64,000 nt of DNA from Candidatus Leptovillus gracilis (GCA_016716065.1 JADJXA010000001.1:558001-622000); one strand, 5' to 3'; numbered from the stretch's first letter, positions 25,210-34,114 are shown. The notes: generated by a model not told the origin, from the sequence alone. Program-made: numbers and translations.

Positions 25210-26007
25210 TTGTCCCCAACCCCAACCCACCCTTTCGCCCAAAACGGCCGTCCCATCATCCTGGGGCATCGCGGCGCGGCCGGGCACTGCCCGGAAAACA
25301 CCATGCGCTCCTTTCAACTGGCGGCCAGTTGGGGCGTGGATGGGCTGGAATTAGACGTTCACCAGACGGCCGATGGCGTGTTGGTGGTCTGCCACGATGA
25401 ATTTGTCGAGCGTACCACCAACGGCCGTGGCCTGATCAAAGAAAAGACCCTGGTCGAACTGCAAATGTTGGACGCCGGCTACCATTGGAGCCAGGATGGC
25501 GGCCACACCTTCCCGTTTCGCGGCCAGGGGCTGACCATTCCCACGCTGGAGGAGGTGTTTATCGCCTTCCCCCACCTGTGGATTAACATTGACATGAAGC
25601 AGAAAGAGCCATCGCTGGTACAGCCGTTTGCCGACCTCATCCGCCAACACCACATGCAGCGCCAGATCATGGTTGGCTCTTTCCATACCCAGACCGTGCA
25701 TGAATTTCGCCGCGCCCTGCCTGAAGCGGCCAGCGTGGCGACCTTGGGCGAGACGCGCACTCTTTTGATGTTAAGCAGTCTGGGTTTGGGGCGATTGTTC
25801 CGCAGCCCGGCCAAAGCGGTGCAGCCATCAGAGTATTACGGCCGTTGGCCGATCATCACGCCCCGGTTTGTTAAGGCGGCGCACCAGAACGACACGGCCG
25901 TTCACGTCTGGACCGTCAACGAGGTCAGCGACATGCAGCGGCTTATCGCCTGGGGCGTGGATGGGCTGATCAGCGATTATCCCGACCGCGCTCTGAACCT
26001 GTTGTAG
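25210..26007 (+). CDS. glycerophosphodiester phosphodiesterase
   Basis: About 265 residues from a tentative TTG. Clear GDPD family: IILGHRGAAGHCPENT (catalytic His and Arg), VDGLELDVHQTADGVLVVCHD (metal ligands Glu/Asp, second His), WINIDMKQ and a C-terminal VHVWTVNEVSDMQRLIAWGVDGLISDYPD. It hydrolyses glycerophosphodiesters to glycerol-3-phosphate and an alcohol; with no secretion signal it is probably cytoplasmic. The start is unresolved: the frame stays open back to TTG 24970, but a native-looking peptide (YNWRETVLVSRILRRF) occurs in another frame from ATG 25077, so a small indel near 25,200-25,250 may have cut off the true N-terminus. Confidence 0.8.
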   Translation: MSPTPTHPFAQNGRPIILGHRGAAGHCPENTMRSFQLAASWGVDGLELDVHQTADGVLVVCHDEFVERTTNGRGLIKEKTLVELQMLDAGYHWSQDGGHTFPFRGQGLTIPTLEEVFIAFPHLWINIDMKQKEPSLVQPFADLIRQHHMQRQIMVGSFHTQTVHEFRRALPEAASVATLGETRTLLMLSSLGLGRLFRSPAKAVQPSEYYGRWPIITPRFVKAAHQNDTAVHVWTVNEVSDMQRLIAWGVDGLISDYPDRALNLL

Positions 26008-26042
26008 CCCAATTTGGAAAAAGATGTGGTTTCAAATGAATT

Positions 26043-26145
26043 GCAAAAGTGAGGCAGAGAACACGGATTTACAGGATTTGCGGATAAGTATGGTCGAGAA
26101 GTAAATCCGTCAATCCTGCCAATCTGCTGTCTCTCTAACTGAAAC
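26043..26145. repeat. imperfect inverted repeat (CAGGATTGACGGATT family)
   Basis: The left arm GGCAGAGAACACGGATTTAC matches imperfectly the right arm AAATCCGTCAATCCTGCC plus a CTGCTGTCTCTC end. The right arm recurs, inverted, at 36,776-36,798 (CAGATTGGCAGGATTGACGG). Confidence 0.65.
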
Positions 26146-26190
26146 ACACCCTTTGGAAATTGCCTTACACTTTAAGGAGAATCGAACCTC

Positions 26191-27183
26191 ATGACCGAAT
26201 GGAGTAAACGCCGCCGTTTAGAAGCCGCCATTGGCGGCGAAAAACCAGATCGCCCGCCTGTCGCCCTGTGGCGACACTGGCCCGGCGATGACCAAGACCC
26301 GCACGCCCTGGCGGCCGCCCATCTAAAATGGCAGCAAGATTATGATTGGGACCTACTGAAGATCGGCCCGTCCAGCACCTATTCCGTGGAGGATTGGGGC
26401 GTGCAAACCCGGTGGGTCGGTCACATCGAAGGGACCCGCGAGTATACGCGCCGGACAATTCACCAGCCGGACGATTGGGCCTCCCTCTCCCCACTGGAGC
26501 CGAACGCGCCTAATCTGGCAGCGCAGATCGAGTCGCTGCGGATGGTGGGCGAAGCAGTGGGCGAGACAGTGCCCTTTATTGCCACCATATTCTCGCCGCT
26601 GTCGCAGGCCAAACATCTGGCCGGCGACCCGCTGATGCTGAGCCATATGCGCCGCGACCCAGACGCCTTCCACCAGGGTTTGGCGACCATCACCGAAAGC
26701 ACGCTGCGGTTTATCGAGGCGGCCAAAGGCGCGGGCATTGCCGGCATTTTCCTGGCGGTGCAGCACGCCCGCTATCCGTTGATGAGCCGCGTCGAGTTTA
26801 TGGAGTTTGGCCGGCCGTATGATTTGCAGGTGTTAACGGCCGTCAGCGACCTCTGGTGCAATATGGTTCACCTGCATGGCGCCGAGGTGATGTTTGATCT
26901 GGTGGCCGATTACCCGGCGCAGTTCCTCAACTGGCACGACCGCGAGACGGGCATCACGTTGGGGCAAGGGCTGGCGCAAATTCAGGGCGCGGCCAGCGGC
27001 GGCGTGGACCAGTGGTCGCTACATCAGGACGCGCCTTCCAGCGCGTTGGCCGAAGCTGAAGACGCACTGAACCAGACAGACGGCCGTCGCCTGTTGTTGG
27101 GGACCGGCTGTGTTATCATGGTGACAACGCCTACGCAAAATATCCGCGCCCTCCGTGAATTGGCGTCGTCGTACAAGCCTTGA
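26191..27183 (+). CDS. uroporphyrinogen decarboxylase family protein
   Basis: 330 residues. The sequence follows the UroD/methyltransferase-associated fold: start EKPDRPPVALWRHWPGDD, FSPLSQAKHLAGDPLM, GIFLAVQHARYPLMSRVEF, and C-terminal HLHGAEVMFDLVADYP and LLLGTGCVIMVTTPTQNIRAL (the glycine-rich end typical of the family). The N-terminal heme-pathway signature RxPxWxMRQAG of true HemE is absent, so it is more likely one of the many UroD-like proteins that move methyl or decarboxylate other substrates. AAGGAGA (26174-26180) lies 10 nt before ATG 26191. A response regulator follows 34 nt later. Confidence 0.8.
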   Translation: MTEWSKRRRLEAAIGGEKPDRPPVALWRHWPGDDQDPHALAAAHLKWQQDYDWDLLKIGPSSTYSVEDWGVQTRWVGHIEGTREYTRRTIHQPDDWASLSPLEPNAPNLAAQIESLRMVGEAVGETVPFIATIFSPLSQAKHLAGDPLMLSHMRRDPDAFHQGLATITESTLRFIEAAKGAGIAGIFLAVQHARYPLMSRVEFMEFGRPYDLQVLTAVSDLWCNMVHLHGAEVMFDLVADYPAQFLNWHDRETGITLGQGLAQIQGAASGGVDQWSLHQDAPSSALAEAEDALNQTDGRRLLLGTGCVIMVTTPTQNIRALRELASSYKP

Positions 27184-27217
27184 TAGCATCGTAGTGGAAG
27201 CACGGGGAGAAGTATGT

Positions 27218-27586
27218 ATGAGTTCAACGATTTTGGTTGTAGATGATGAGCAAGCCACCCGCGAAATTTTGCAGATTATTCTGGAAATGGAAGGGTTTAC
27301 GGTTTTCACCGCCGAAGATGGGTTGGACGCGCTGGCTAAAATCGCCGCGCAGCCGCCGGATTTGATTATTTTGGATGTGATGATGCCCAATATGGATGGC
27401 CTGACATTGTGCCAACGGCTGCGGGTGCAGCCGGAGACGGCCGGTATTCCTATTGTTATGTTGAGTGGAAATTCCCAGGACAAGGCCATTGCCGCCGGGT
27501 TAAACGCCGGCGCCAACGCCTTTTTGAGCAAGCCGGTGGAGATGCAAACACTGCTGGCGCAGATGCGCCATTTTTTGGTTGGGTAG
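27218..27586 (+). CDS. single-domain response regulator
   Basis: 122 residues, receiver domain only: acidic pair D9/D10 (VVDDEQ), phospho-acceptor D53 (LIILDVMMPNMDG), S86-type Ser in MLSGN and the Lys in FLSKPVE. ATG 27218 follows GGGGAGA (27204-27210) at 7 nt. With no output domain it probably acts through protein contacts (CheY/Spo0F-like). No cognate kinase is adjacent; the gene sits between the UroD-like gene and the convergent queG, whose stop is 6 nt away. Confidence 0.88.
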   Translation: MSSTILVVDDEQATREILQIILEMEGFTVFTAEDGLDALAKIAAQPPDLIILDVMMPNMDGLTLCQRLRVQPETAGIPIVMLSGNSQDKAIAAGLNAGANAFLSKPVEMQTLLAQMRHFLVG

Positions 27587-27592
27587 TATCCA

Positions 27593-28744
27593 TCACCCAA
27601 CCAGCAGCATTTCTTGCCGGACCTCTTCATCGGGTTCTAGGGTCAGGGCGTGGGCAACGGCCGTTATCCCCCGTTCATCCCCTATCTGGCCCAGGGCCCA
27701 GGCGGCGTGGCCGCGAATGAGGGGTTCCGGGTCGGCCAGCAGGGGGATGAGAGCGGGGAGGGCCGCTGTGCTGCCCCAATTGCCCGCCGCCACGCACGCA
27801 TTGCGTAACAGTCGCCGCCGCTTAATCCGCCGGATGGGGCTGTGGGCAAATCGCGCGGCAAACGCCGCCTCGTCCAGCGCCAACATCGCCAGCAGGGGCG
27901 GCGCGGCCGAATCCCACCACCCAGGCTCCACCCCCCAAGCCGCAGGCGGGCGGGCAAAACGGTTAAATGGGCACACATCCTGGCAAATGTCGCAACCATA
28001 AAGCCAATTGCCCAGCAACGGCCGTAACTCACGCGGAATCCACCCCTTCAATTCAATAGTCAGGTAAGAGATGCAGAGCCGCGCATCCAGCACATAAGGC
28101 TCTGGGAAGGCATTGGTCGGGCAGGCATCCAGGCAGCGGTGGCACTTGCCACAGGAAGGCATATCGGATGTCGGATTATGGATTTCGGATAGGGGTGGCG
28201 CAGCGGCCAGGGGAAAGGTGGTGAGCAGTTCGCCCAGGAAAAACCAGGAGCCGCGTCGGGGCTGGATGAGCATGGTATTTTTGCCGGTAAAGCCCAAACC
28301 GGCCGTTTCGCCATGATCGCGCTCCAGGATGGCCCCGGTATCCACATACACCCGGTTTACCACATCACCGCCGCCCGCCAGGCGCAGCCAGTCAGCCAGG
28401 GCTTCGAGGCGGGGTGTCATCACATCGTGGTAATCTACACCCCAGGCGTAGTTGGCGATGCGACCGCGGCTGGGGTCTTGGGCAACGAATGCTGGCAGCC
28501 GCTGCGTAAAATAGCCCAGGCTCACACACACAATGGCCTGCACTCCTGGCAAAATCACCTGCAAATCTTGCCGCCGGGCCACCCGGTCCGGCCGCGCCAT
28601 ATAGCCCATTTCTCCCTGGAATCCTCGCTCCAACCAGTGCAAATAAGCTGCCAACCGCCGACCCGGCGCAGCCGGGATCACCCCCACGCTGTCAAACCCC
28701 AGCTCCCTGGCCTTCGCCTTCAATCCATCCACCAAGCCAATCAT
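27593..28744 (-). CDS. queG: epoxyqueuosine reductase QueG
   Basis: 383 residues from ATG 28744. Two 4Fe-4S clusters: CGKCHRCLDACPTNAF and CDICQDVCPFN. The N-terminal cobalamin-binding part has SVGVIPAAP, DVVNRVYVDTGAILERDHGETAGLGFTGKNT; the C-terminus ends in a HEAT-repeat segment (LLADPEPLIRGHAAWALGQIG), as in QueG. It reduces epoxyqueuosine to queuosine in tRNA. A short repeat-derived insert (LSEIHNPTSDM) precedes the first CxxC. ATG 28744 sits 6 nt after a TACAAT box without a Shine-Dalgarno; an upstream TTG extension lies in repeat sequence and is less likely. Confidence 0.92.
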   Translation of the reverse strand: MIGLVDGLKAKARELGFDSVGVIPAAPGRRLAAYLHWLERGFQGEMGYMARPDRVARRQDLQVILPGVQAIVCVSLGYFTQRLPAFVAQDPSRGRIANYAWGVDYHDVMTPRLEALADWLRLAGGGDVVNRVYVDTGAILERDHGETAGLGFTGKNTMLIQPRRGSWFFLGELLTTFPLAAAPPLSEIHNPTSDMPSCGKCHRCLDACPTNAFPEPYVLDARLCISYLTIELKGWIPRELRPLLGNWLYGCDICQDVCPFNRFARPPAAWGVEPGWWDSAAPPLLAMLALDEAAFAARFAHSPIRRIKRRRLLRNACVAAGNWGSTAALPALIPLLADPEPLIRGHAAWALGQIGDERGITAVAHALTLEPDEEVRQEMLLVG

Positions 28745-28750
28745 TCCCCC

Positions 28751-28756
28751 ATTGTA
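28751..28756 (-). promoter_or_regulatory. -10 box of queG, leaderless-type
   Basis: TACAAT on the minus strand, exactly 6 nt before the ATG. A weak -35 (TTGGTA, 16-nt spacer) is provided by the adjacent TTGGTAG repeat. Confidence 0.4.
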
Positions 28757-28762
28757 ACAATG

Positions 28763-28808
28763 AACTCCCAACTACCAACCATCAACTCCCAACTACCAAC
28801 TACCAACT
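28763..28808. repeat. CAACTAC tandem repeat
   Basis: Seven degenerate CAACTCC/CAACTAC units lie between the divergent queG and STAS genes, overlapping the likely promoter region of queG. Confidence 0.65.
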
Positions 28809-28818
28809 ATTTTTCTTA

Positions 28819-28827
28819 TGGTATAAT
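28819..28827 (+). promoter_or_regulatory. extended -10 promoter of the partner-switching operon
   Basis: TG-G-TATAAT (28819-28827) matches the extended -10 consensus (TGnTATAAT). The transcript would start about 28,834, giving a 37-nt leader with AAGGAGG before the first gene. No clear -35 is seen, as is usual for extended -10 promoters. Confidence 0.6.
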
Positions 28828-28870
28828 CCCCTCATAATACCCGTTCCCTGCACATAAGGAGGAAGGCATT

Positions 28871-29215
28871 GTGAGCGAATCTGATATCAATATCTCTGTG
28901 GAAACGCATAAGCGCGTAGCTGTGTTAACGGTAGGCGGCCGTATAGACAGCAGCAACGCCGCCCAACTAGACAACACCCTGAAACAACTCCTCGAAGAAA
29001 ACAACAATATCGTCGTGGAACTATCAGGCGTTGAATACATGAGCAGCGCCGGGTTACGCGCCATCGTCGCTGCCTTGCGCGAAGCCAAGAAAAAGCGCGG
29101 CGATGTGCGGCTGGCAGCCCCTTCACAGCGCGTGAACGAGGTTTTTTCTCTGGCCGGTTTAACCGTTCTATTCCAAACCTACGACGACCTGACGGCCGCC
29201 GTGGGCAGCTTCTAA
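28871..29215 (+). CDS. STAS-domain anti-sigma factor antagonist (RsbV-like)
   Basis: 114 residues, one STAS domain. The typical core is present: VAVLTVGGRIDSSNA, NNIVVELSGVEYMSSAGLRAIV with the phosphorylatable Ser in MSSAGLR, and VNEVFSLAGL. Such proteins bind RsbW-type kinases when unphosphorylated and thereby free a sigma factor. GTG 28871 follows AAGGAGG (28856-28862) at 8 nt. It begins an operon-like run with an RsbW-like kinase, a second STAS gene and a SpoIIE-type phosphatase. Confidence 0.92.
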   Translation: MSESDINISVETHKRVAVLTVGGRIDSSNAAQLDNTLKQLLEENNNIVVELSGVEYMSSAGLRAIVAALREAKKKRGDVRLAAPSQRVNEVFSLAGLTVLFQTYDDLTAAVGSF

Positions 29216-29280
29216 CCTATTGAGACCCTGGTGGTAGTCGGAAGTCACTGAACACTGAACAAGGTCTCACCCCAACGTTT

Positions 29281-29721
29281 ATGGGCCAACAACACGTCCT
29301 CAAGGTTCGTGGTCTTTACAACAACGTCCGGCAAATTTGCGACTTCATTCTGCAGGGCGCAAAACTGTCTGGCCTGGCTGACGGGGCCACGTTTCACATA
29401 GAGTTAGCCTGCGACGAAGCCTGCACCAATATCATCGAACACGCCTATGAAGGCGAAGATAGAGGGGACATCGAAGTGAGTTGGCGGGTAAATGGCAATG
29501 ATTTTGTGATCACCTTTCATGATCACGGCCGTTCCTTCGACCCCGCCAACGTCCCCACACCAGCCATCTCCGAACTCTCTGAAATCCCCGAACCAGAAAA
29601 CCTGAAAGTGGGCGGTCTGGGCATCCATTTTATGCGCACGTTGATGGACGACATACAGTACATGTTTGATCAGCAAAAAGGCAACACCCTCATCATGATC
29701 AAACAGATCAATCACGAGTAA
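29281..29721 (+). CDS. RsbW-like anti-sigma regulatory kinase
   Basis: 146 residues, a single GHKL ATPase domain (HATPase_c_2). Motifs: ELACDEACTNIIEHAY (N box), FVITFHDHGRSFDP (G1), and GGLGIHFMRTLMDDIQY (G2). It should phosphorylate the STAS proteins encoded on either side and sequester a sigma factor or other client; no sigma factor gene is in this window. It has no Shine-Dalgarno near ATG 29281. The third gene begins 4 nt after its stop. Confidence 0.9.
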   Translation: MGQQHVLKVRGLYNNVRQICDFILQGAKLSGLADGATFHIELACDEACTNIIEHAYEGEDRGDIEVSWRVNGNDFVITFHDHGRSFDPANVPTPAISELSEIPEPENLKVGGLGIHFMRTLMDDIQYMFDQQKGNTLIMIKQINHE

Positions 29722-29725
29722 GCGG

Positions 29726-30067
29726 ATGAACATCAGTCAACAACAGTTAGCCAACAGCATCTGGCAAGTTGAAGTTCGTGGCCGGCTGGATCAAAGCCAG
29801 ACGCCCCACCTGAATGATACACTCATCAAACTACTCAATGAAGAGCAGTACCACCTCATCGTCAACCTGAGTGACGTAAGCTACATCAACAGCGGCGGTT
29901 TGCGCTGCCTGGTCAGCGCCTGGCGCAAAGCGCGCGCCCAAAACGGCAACCTCATCTTGTTTGGCCTGAATGATCGCATCTGTGAAATCTTCACTATGAT
30001 TGGTTTCGACAAAGTATTCCAGATTTACCCAACCCAGGAAGAAGCACTGTCGGCCATGTTGATTTAG
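29726..30067 (+). CDS. second STAS-domain anti-sigma antagonist
   Basis: 113 residues. STAS core: WQVEVRGRLDQSQTPHL, YHLIVNLSDVSYINSGGLRCLV with Ser in NSGGLR, and ICEIFTMIGFDKVFQIY. It is a paralogue of the first STAS gene, and only 4 nt from the RsbW-like gene, so they are probably co-translated. Two antagonists for one kinase allow two inputs or a graded response; this is inference. Confidence 0.9.
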   Translation: MNISQQQLANSIWQVEVRGRLDQSQTPHLNDTLIKLLNEEQYHLIVNLSDVSYINSGGLRCLVSAWRKARAQNGNLILFGLNDRICEIFTMIGFDKVFQIYPTQEEALSAMLI

Positions 30068-30122
30068 GCGGGAATAGTTGGTTGGTTGGTTTGTTATCCT
30101 ACCAACTAACCAATTAACCAAC
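30068..30122. repeat. TTGG/CCAA tandem-plus-inverted cassette
   Basis: AGTTGGTTGGTTGGTTTG is followed, after a short loop, by CCAACTAACCAATTAACC, forming a strong hairpin just downstream of the second STAS gene. No T-run follows, so it is not a classic terminator. Confidence 0.7.
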
Positions 30123-30148
30123 CTTTGACCCTCGCACATCTGGCTCTA

Positions 30149-33075
30149 ATGGACATGTCATCCTACGTTTTACAGGCAATGGGCGGTCTATCCGGGCCAT
30201 CGCTGACTTTATTTGTTGTCATCGTCGCCATGACGCTGCTGGGACTCATTGGCGTGCGCCGTTATCGCTCGCGCCAGGCGCTGATGCAGCGTGTGGCCGA
30301 ATTGGAGGCGCTAAGCGCCGCCGGCCGTTCCATCGTCGCTGCCGAACTGGACCTGATGAGCCTGTGCGTGTTGATCGCCCAGGAATGCGGCCAGGTCATT
30401 GACAACAGCAACTTCCAGATTGGCCTGTTCGACGACCATTTTTACGAGATATTATTTTGGATGGTTGACGGCCGTCCTCAAGACACCCCCCGCATCTTCG
30501 ATCTCAGCGACGAAGGTGGCATCGTCGGTTGGGTGCGGCAGTCTGCCCTCCCTTTGCTGGTGCGCGACTTTCAAAAAGAAATGCCGCGCCTGCCGGCCAG
30601 GCCCCGCTACATCACCGATACGCCGCCTCGCTCGGCCATCTTCCTGCCCCTCATCAGCGGTGAAGAAGTGATCGGCGTGATCACTGCGCAAAGTTTACGG
30701 CCGTCCCACTTCAGCGAAGAGGATTTGCGCCGCCTGATGATCCTCACCAACCAGGCTGCCGCGGCCATCGCCCATGCCCGCCTGTTCGACCAACAGCGGC
30801 AGCGCGCCGCCCAACTAGAGCTGGTAGGCAAGATCGCCCGTGATGTAACCGGCGCCTATGAACTACGCGAAATGTTCGAGAAAATTGTTCAGGCCACCCA
30901 AAAAACCTTCAACTTTCATCTGGTCAACATTTTCAGCGTAGACCCGCAAACCGGCGAGGCGGTTATTGAGGCCAGCAGCAACCCCCAGATCGCCAATCTG
31001 GACGCTCGCTTGCAACCGGGGCAGGGCATCATCGGCACGGCCGTTGCCCAGCGCCAGACCATCGTCGCCAACAACACCGACGAAGACCCCCGCTACCTGC
31101 CAGAAATCAACCAGACAACGGCCGTTCCCCCCACCAAAGCGGAAATCGCCATCCCCTTGCTCGCCGAAGAGCAGGTGATTGGCGTGTTGGATGTGCAAAG
31201 TCCGTCGGTCAACGCCTTCACCCACAACGAACAGGTGGTGCTGGCCGCCCTGGCCGCCGAAATCGCCATCGCCATTGAAAAAACGCGCCAGTTAAGCTGG
31301 CAGCGCGAACAGGCGTGGCTGACGGCCGCCCAATTGCAAGTGGCCGAAACTGTCGGGCGCAGCGGCGAGCTGGCGGAAATTGTGACGGCCGTTACCCGCA
31401 TCACCCCCATGCTGCTCGGCCTCTCCTTTTGCGCGGTCCTGTTGTGGGACAAAGAGCAGCAGGCTTATCACGGCGGCGACGTGTTTGGCGCGTCGCGCCA
31501 GTTTGGCAGTTGGTTTGCCCAACTCTGGCTGCAAGTTGGCGATTGGGGGGCGTTGGATGCTGTCCACATCGGCCGCGAACCGCTGACGACCACCTCGCCG
31601 CCGCCCTGGCCGCGTAAGCTGTTGGGCAAAAAAGAGCAGAACGGCCCCCTGACGCTGACGCTGCTGCCGCTGCATACCGCCAGCGACATATTGGGCATCA
31701 TGATCATCAGCGATCTGCAAGCGTCCAGCCCGGCAAACGCCTTTTCCCGCCGCTCTGAGCTGCTGCAAATCATCCTCGACACGTCGGCGCGGGCCATCGA
31801 AAGCGCCTGCCTGCGCATTGCCCAACAGGAAGAGGCATGGGTCAACGCCGCCCTGCTGCAAACGGCCGAAGCCGTCAACAGCCTGTTCGACCTGAACGAA
31901 ATCCTGGATACCATCGTGCGCCTGGTTCCCATGTTGGTGGGCGTGGAATCGGCCGTCGTCCTGATCTGGGACCCGGATCGCGAAGCGTTCCGCCCTGGCC
32001 CCAGCTATGGCATCTCAGAGATGAGCCTGGGGCTGCTGTCTACGCTGGAATTGGAGCAGAACGAATTTCTGACCACCCATACGCAGGCCGGTACCCTGAC
32101 ACCCCACGCTCCTTATTACACCTTTCCCCTGGCTCCCTGGCTGGCGAAGGTGTTGGGTTCGTCCCACGCCCACGCCTTTCCGTTGAACGCGCGCGGCCAA
32201 CTGGTCGGCGCGCTGGTGGTGGGCGTGACACAGGCCAGGGAACGGAACCTTTCGCTGCGGCGTATCAGCATTTTGAGCGGAATTGCCCATCAGGCGGCAA
32301 CGGCCGTTGTCAACAACCAGCTTTACGAACTGGCAGCCGAACGCACTCGGCTGGAGCAGGAACTCAACGTTGCCCGCGAAATCCAGGCCAGTTTGCTGCC
32401 CTATGGCAGCCCCAACATCCCCGGCTGCCAGGTCGCCAGCTTTGGTTGGCCGCCCGCCAGGTCAGCGGCGATTTCTACGATTTTATCCGTCTGGAGAACG
32501 ACCAGTGGGGGATTATCGTCGCCGATGTGGCCGATAAAGGTGTACCGGCAGCGTTGTTCATGGCTCTCAGCCGCACCATTTTACGCACGGTGGCCCTAAA
32601 CCGGCAGCAAAACCCGGCGCAGGTGCTGATGCGCGCCAACGAAATTTTGGACAACGAGGCGCAGTCGGACTTGTTTGTGACAGTGTTTTATGGCGTCTGG
32701 GATGCCAAAACACGGACCCTGACGTATGCCAATGGCGGCCATAACCCACCTTTGTTGTTGAATCGGAACGGCCGTTTTCAACTTCTTAACGGCGTTGGGA
32801 TGGCCCTGGGTGTTTTGCCCCAAATAACCATCCAACAGCAGTGCATCCATGTGCAGGGCGGCGACACGCTCATCTTCTATACCGATGGCGTCACCGAAGC
32901 CATGAACGAAGATTATGATGAATTCGGTTTGGAGCGGCTGCGCATAGCAGCGGCGAACCATCGGAAAAAATCGGCCGCCGACACCGTGCAGGCCATCACC
33001 CAGGCCATTCGCCACCATGCTGGCGACACGCCCCAATCCGACGACATTACTCTGGTGGTGATGAAAACCATCTAA
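30149..33075 (+). CDS. GAF-domain SpoIIE/RsbU-type phosphatase, frameshifted at about 32,441
   Basis: The intact protein would have about 975 residues: one N-terminal membrane helix (LTLFVVIVAMTLLGLIGV), four GAF or GAF-like domains (about 60-200, 235-380, 400-545, 565-720), a short coiled coil (TRLEQELNVAREIQASLLP) and a SpoIIE/PP2C phosphatase domain. The phosphatase motifs are complete: SGDFYDFI, VADVADKGVPAALFMA, FYTDGVTEA, SDDITLVVMK. In this sequence the first frame leaves the family after GCQVASF and the phosphatase is in the -1 frame; adding one T to the TTT at 32441-32443 restores SFWLAARQVSGDF. Either a sequencing indel or a true frameshift explains it. It would dephosphorylate the STAS proteins encoded upstream. 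The start (ATG 30149) has no RBS. Confidence 0.8.
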
Positions 33076-33085
33076 CATAACTACT

Positions 33086-33310
33086 AACCGCGGAGGCGCG
33101 GAGAACGCAGAGATTTCTCTGGATACACCTCCGCGCTCTCCGCGGTTTAATCCAGACAGGTTTAGTAGTTGCCACCTAACAATAAAAAGCTGACGAGCAT
33201 TTATACACCCCTTTGGGATTGCACCACGGAGAACACAGAGGATTTACAGGTTTAATCTCCGTGCCTCCGTGGTGGATAGTTACCCTGACGACTCATCAAC
33301 CTGTCAGGGT
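33086..33310. repeat. three consecutive hairpin repeats
   Basis: (1) ACCGCGGAGGCGCGGAG (about 33087-33103) pairs with CTCCGCGCTCTCCGCGGT (33129-33146). (2) CACCACGGAGAACACAGAG pairs imperfectly with CTCCGTGCCTCCGTGGTG (33255-33274). (3) ACCCTGAC (33282-33289) / GTCAGGGT (33303-33310). They fill the gap before the LOG gene. The CGGAGG-type unit also occurs near 11,130. Confidence 0.75.
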
Positions 33311-33325
33311 TCCGATGGATGATAC

Positions 33326-34084
33326 ATGAAAAAAGTGACCCAAGATAAACAACTGCTAACCGCGCCAGCGGCCGACCCCACCCAATTTACCCGCAGCGAC
33401 ACCTGGCGGGTGATGCGCATCATGGGCGAATTTGTCGCCGGGTTCGATGCCCTGGCCGGTTTAGGCCCGGCCATCACCTTGTTTGGCTCGGCGCGTATCG
33501 CGCCCGGCCATCCGCTGTATCAGGCGGCCGTAGCCACGGCTCGCTGCCTGGGCGAGGCCGGATTTAACATTATCACCGGCGGCGGACCGGGTATTATGGC
33601 CGCCGGGAATGAGGGCGCGCAAGCGGCCGGCGTTACGTCTGTTGGCCTGAACATCGAACTGCCTTTCGAGCAGCAGCTCAACCCGCACGTGGATGTGGCC
33701 GTTGATTTCCATTACTTTTTTGTGCGCAAAACGATGCTGGTAAAGTACGCGCAGGGTTTTGTGATTTTCCCCGGCGGTTTTGGTACGCTGGACGAATTGT
33801 TTGAATCGCTGACCCTTATCCAGACTGGTAAGGTGGAAAACTTCCCGGTGATTTTGTATGACAGCGCTTACTGGCGCGGCTTGTTGGATTGGCTGAAAGA
33901 GATGGTGCTGGGCAACGGCCGTATCTCCCCACCAGACCTCAGCCTGCTCATCCTGGCCGATTCGCCCGCGGAAGTGTGCGCCCATATTCTACGCTGCACC
34001 CAGGAGGGACAAGAGCGGCAGCGCCAGGAGCAGGCGGCCCGCGAAGTAACCCGCCAGGTGTATGAGCTTGACGATGGGTCCTGA
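33326..34084 (+). CDS. LOG/TIGR00730 family Rossmann-fold protein
   Basis: 252 residues. Family signatures: TLFGSARI, FNIITGGGPGIMAAGNEGA and FVIFPGGFGTLDELFESL (PGGxGTxxE). LOG proteins release free bases from nucleoside 5'-monophosphates (cytokinin phosphoribohydrolase activity) and were once called lysine decarboxylases. The core is complete; the C-terminal tail is Gln/Glu/Arg-rich and ends in repeat DNA (TGAGCTTGCCGAAGG). ATG 33326 has no strong Shine-Dalgarno. The Ser/Thr kinase gene begins 30 nt later, possibly co-transcribed. Confidence 0.85.
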   Translation: MKKVTQDKQLLTAPAADPTQFTRSDTWRVMRIMGEFVAGFDALAGLGPAITLFGSARIAPGHPLYQAAVATARCLGEAGFNIITGGGPGIMAAGNEGAQAAGVTSVGLNIELPFEQQLNPHVDVAVDFHYFFVRKTMLVKYAQGFVIFPGGFGTLDELFESLTLIQTGKVENFPVILYDSAYWRGLLDWLKEMVLGNGRISPPDLSLLILADSPAEVCAHILRCTQEGQERQRQEQAAREVTRQVYELDDGS

Positions 34085-34114
34085 GCTTGCCGAAGGATTG
34101 ACGATTGGGGCACT

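Noticed and set aside
27577..27602. GGTTGGGT/ACCCAACC hairpin between convergent genes as a terminator
   Set aside because: The T run precedes, rather than follows, the stem on the plus strand, and an A run follows on the minus strand.
31837..32440. The first 200 codons of the frame that carries the SpoIIE phosphatase
   Set aside because: They overlap the GAF-domain frame out of register and have no family match; only the part after 32,440 is real.
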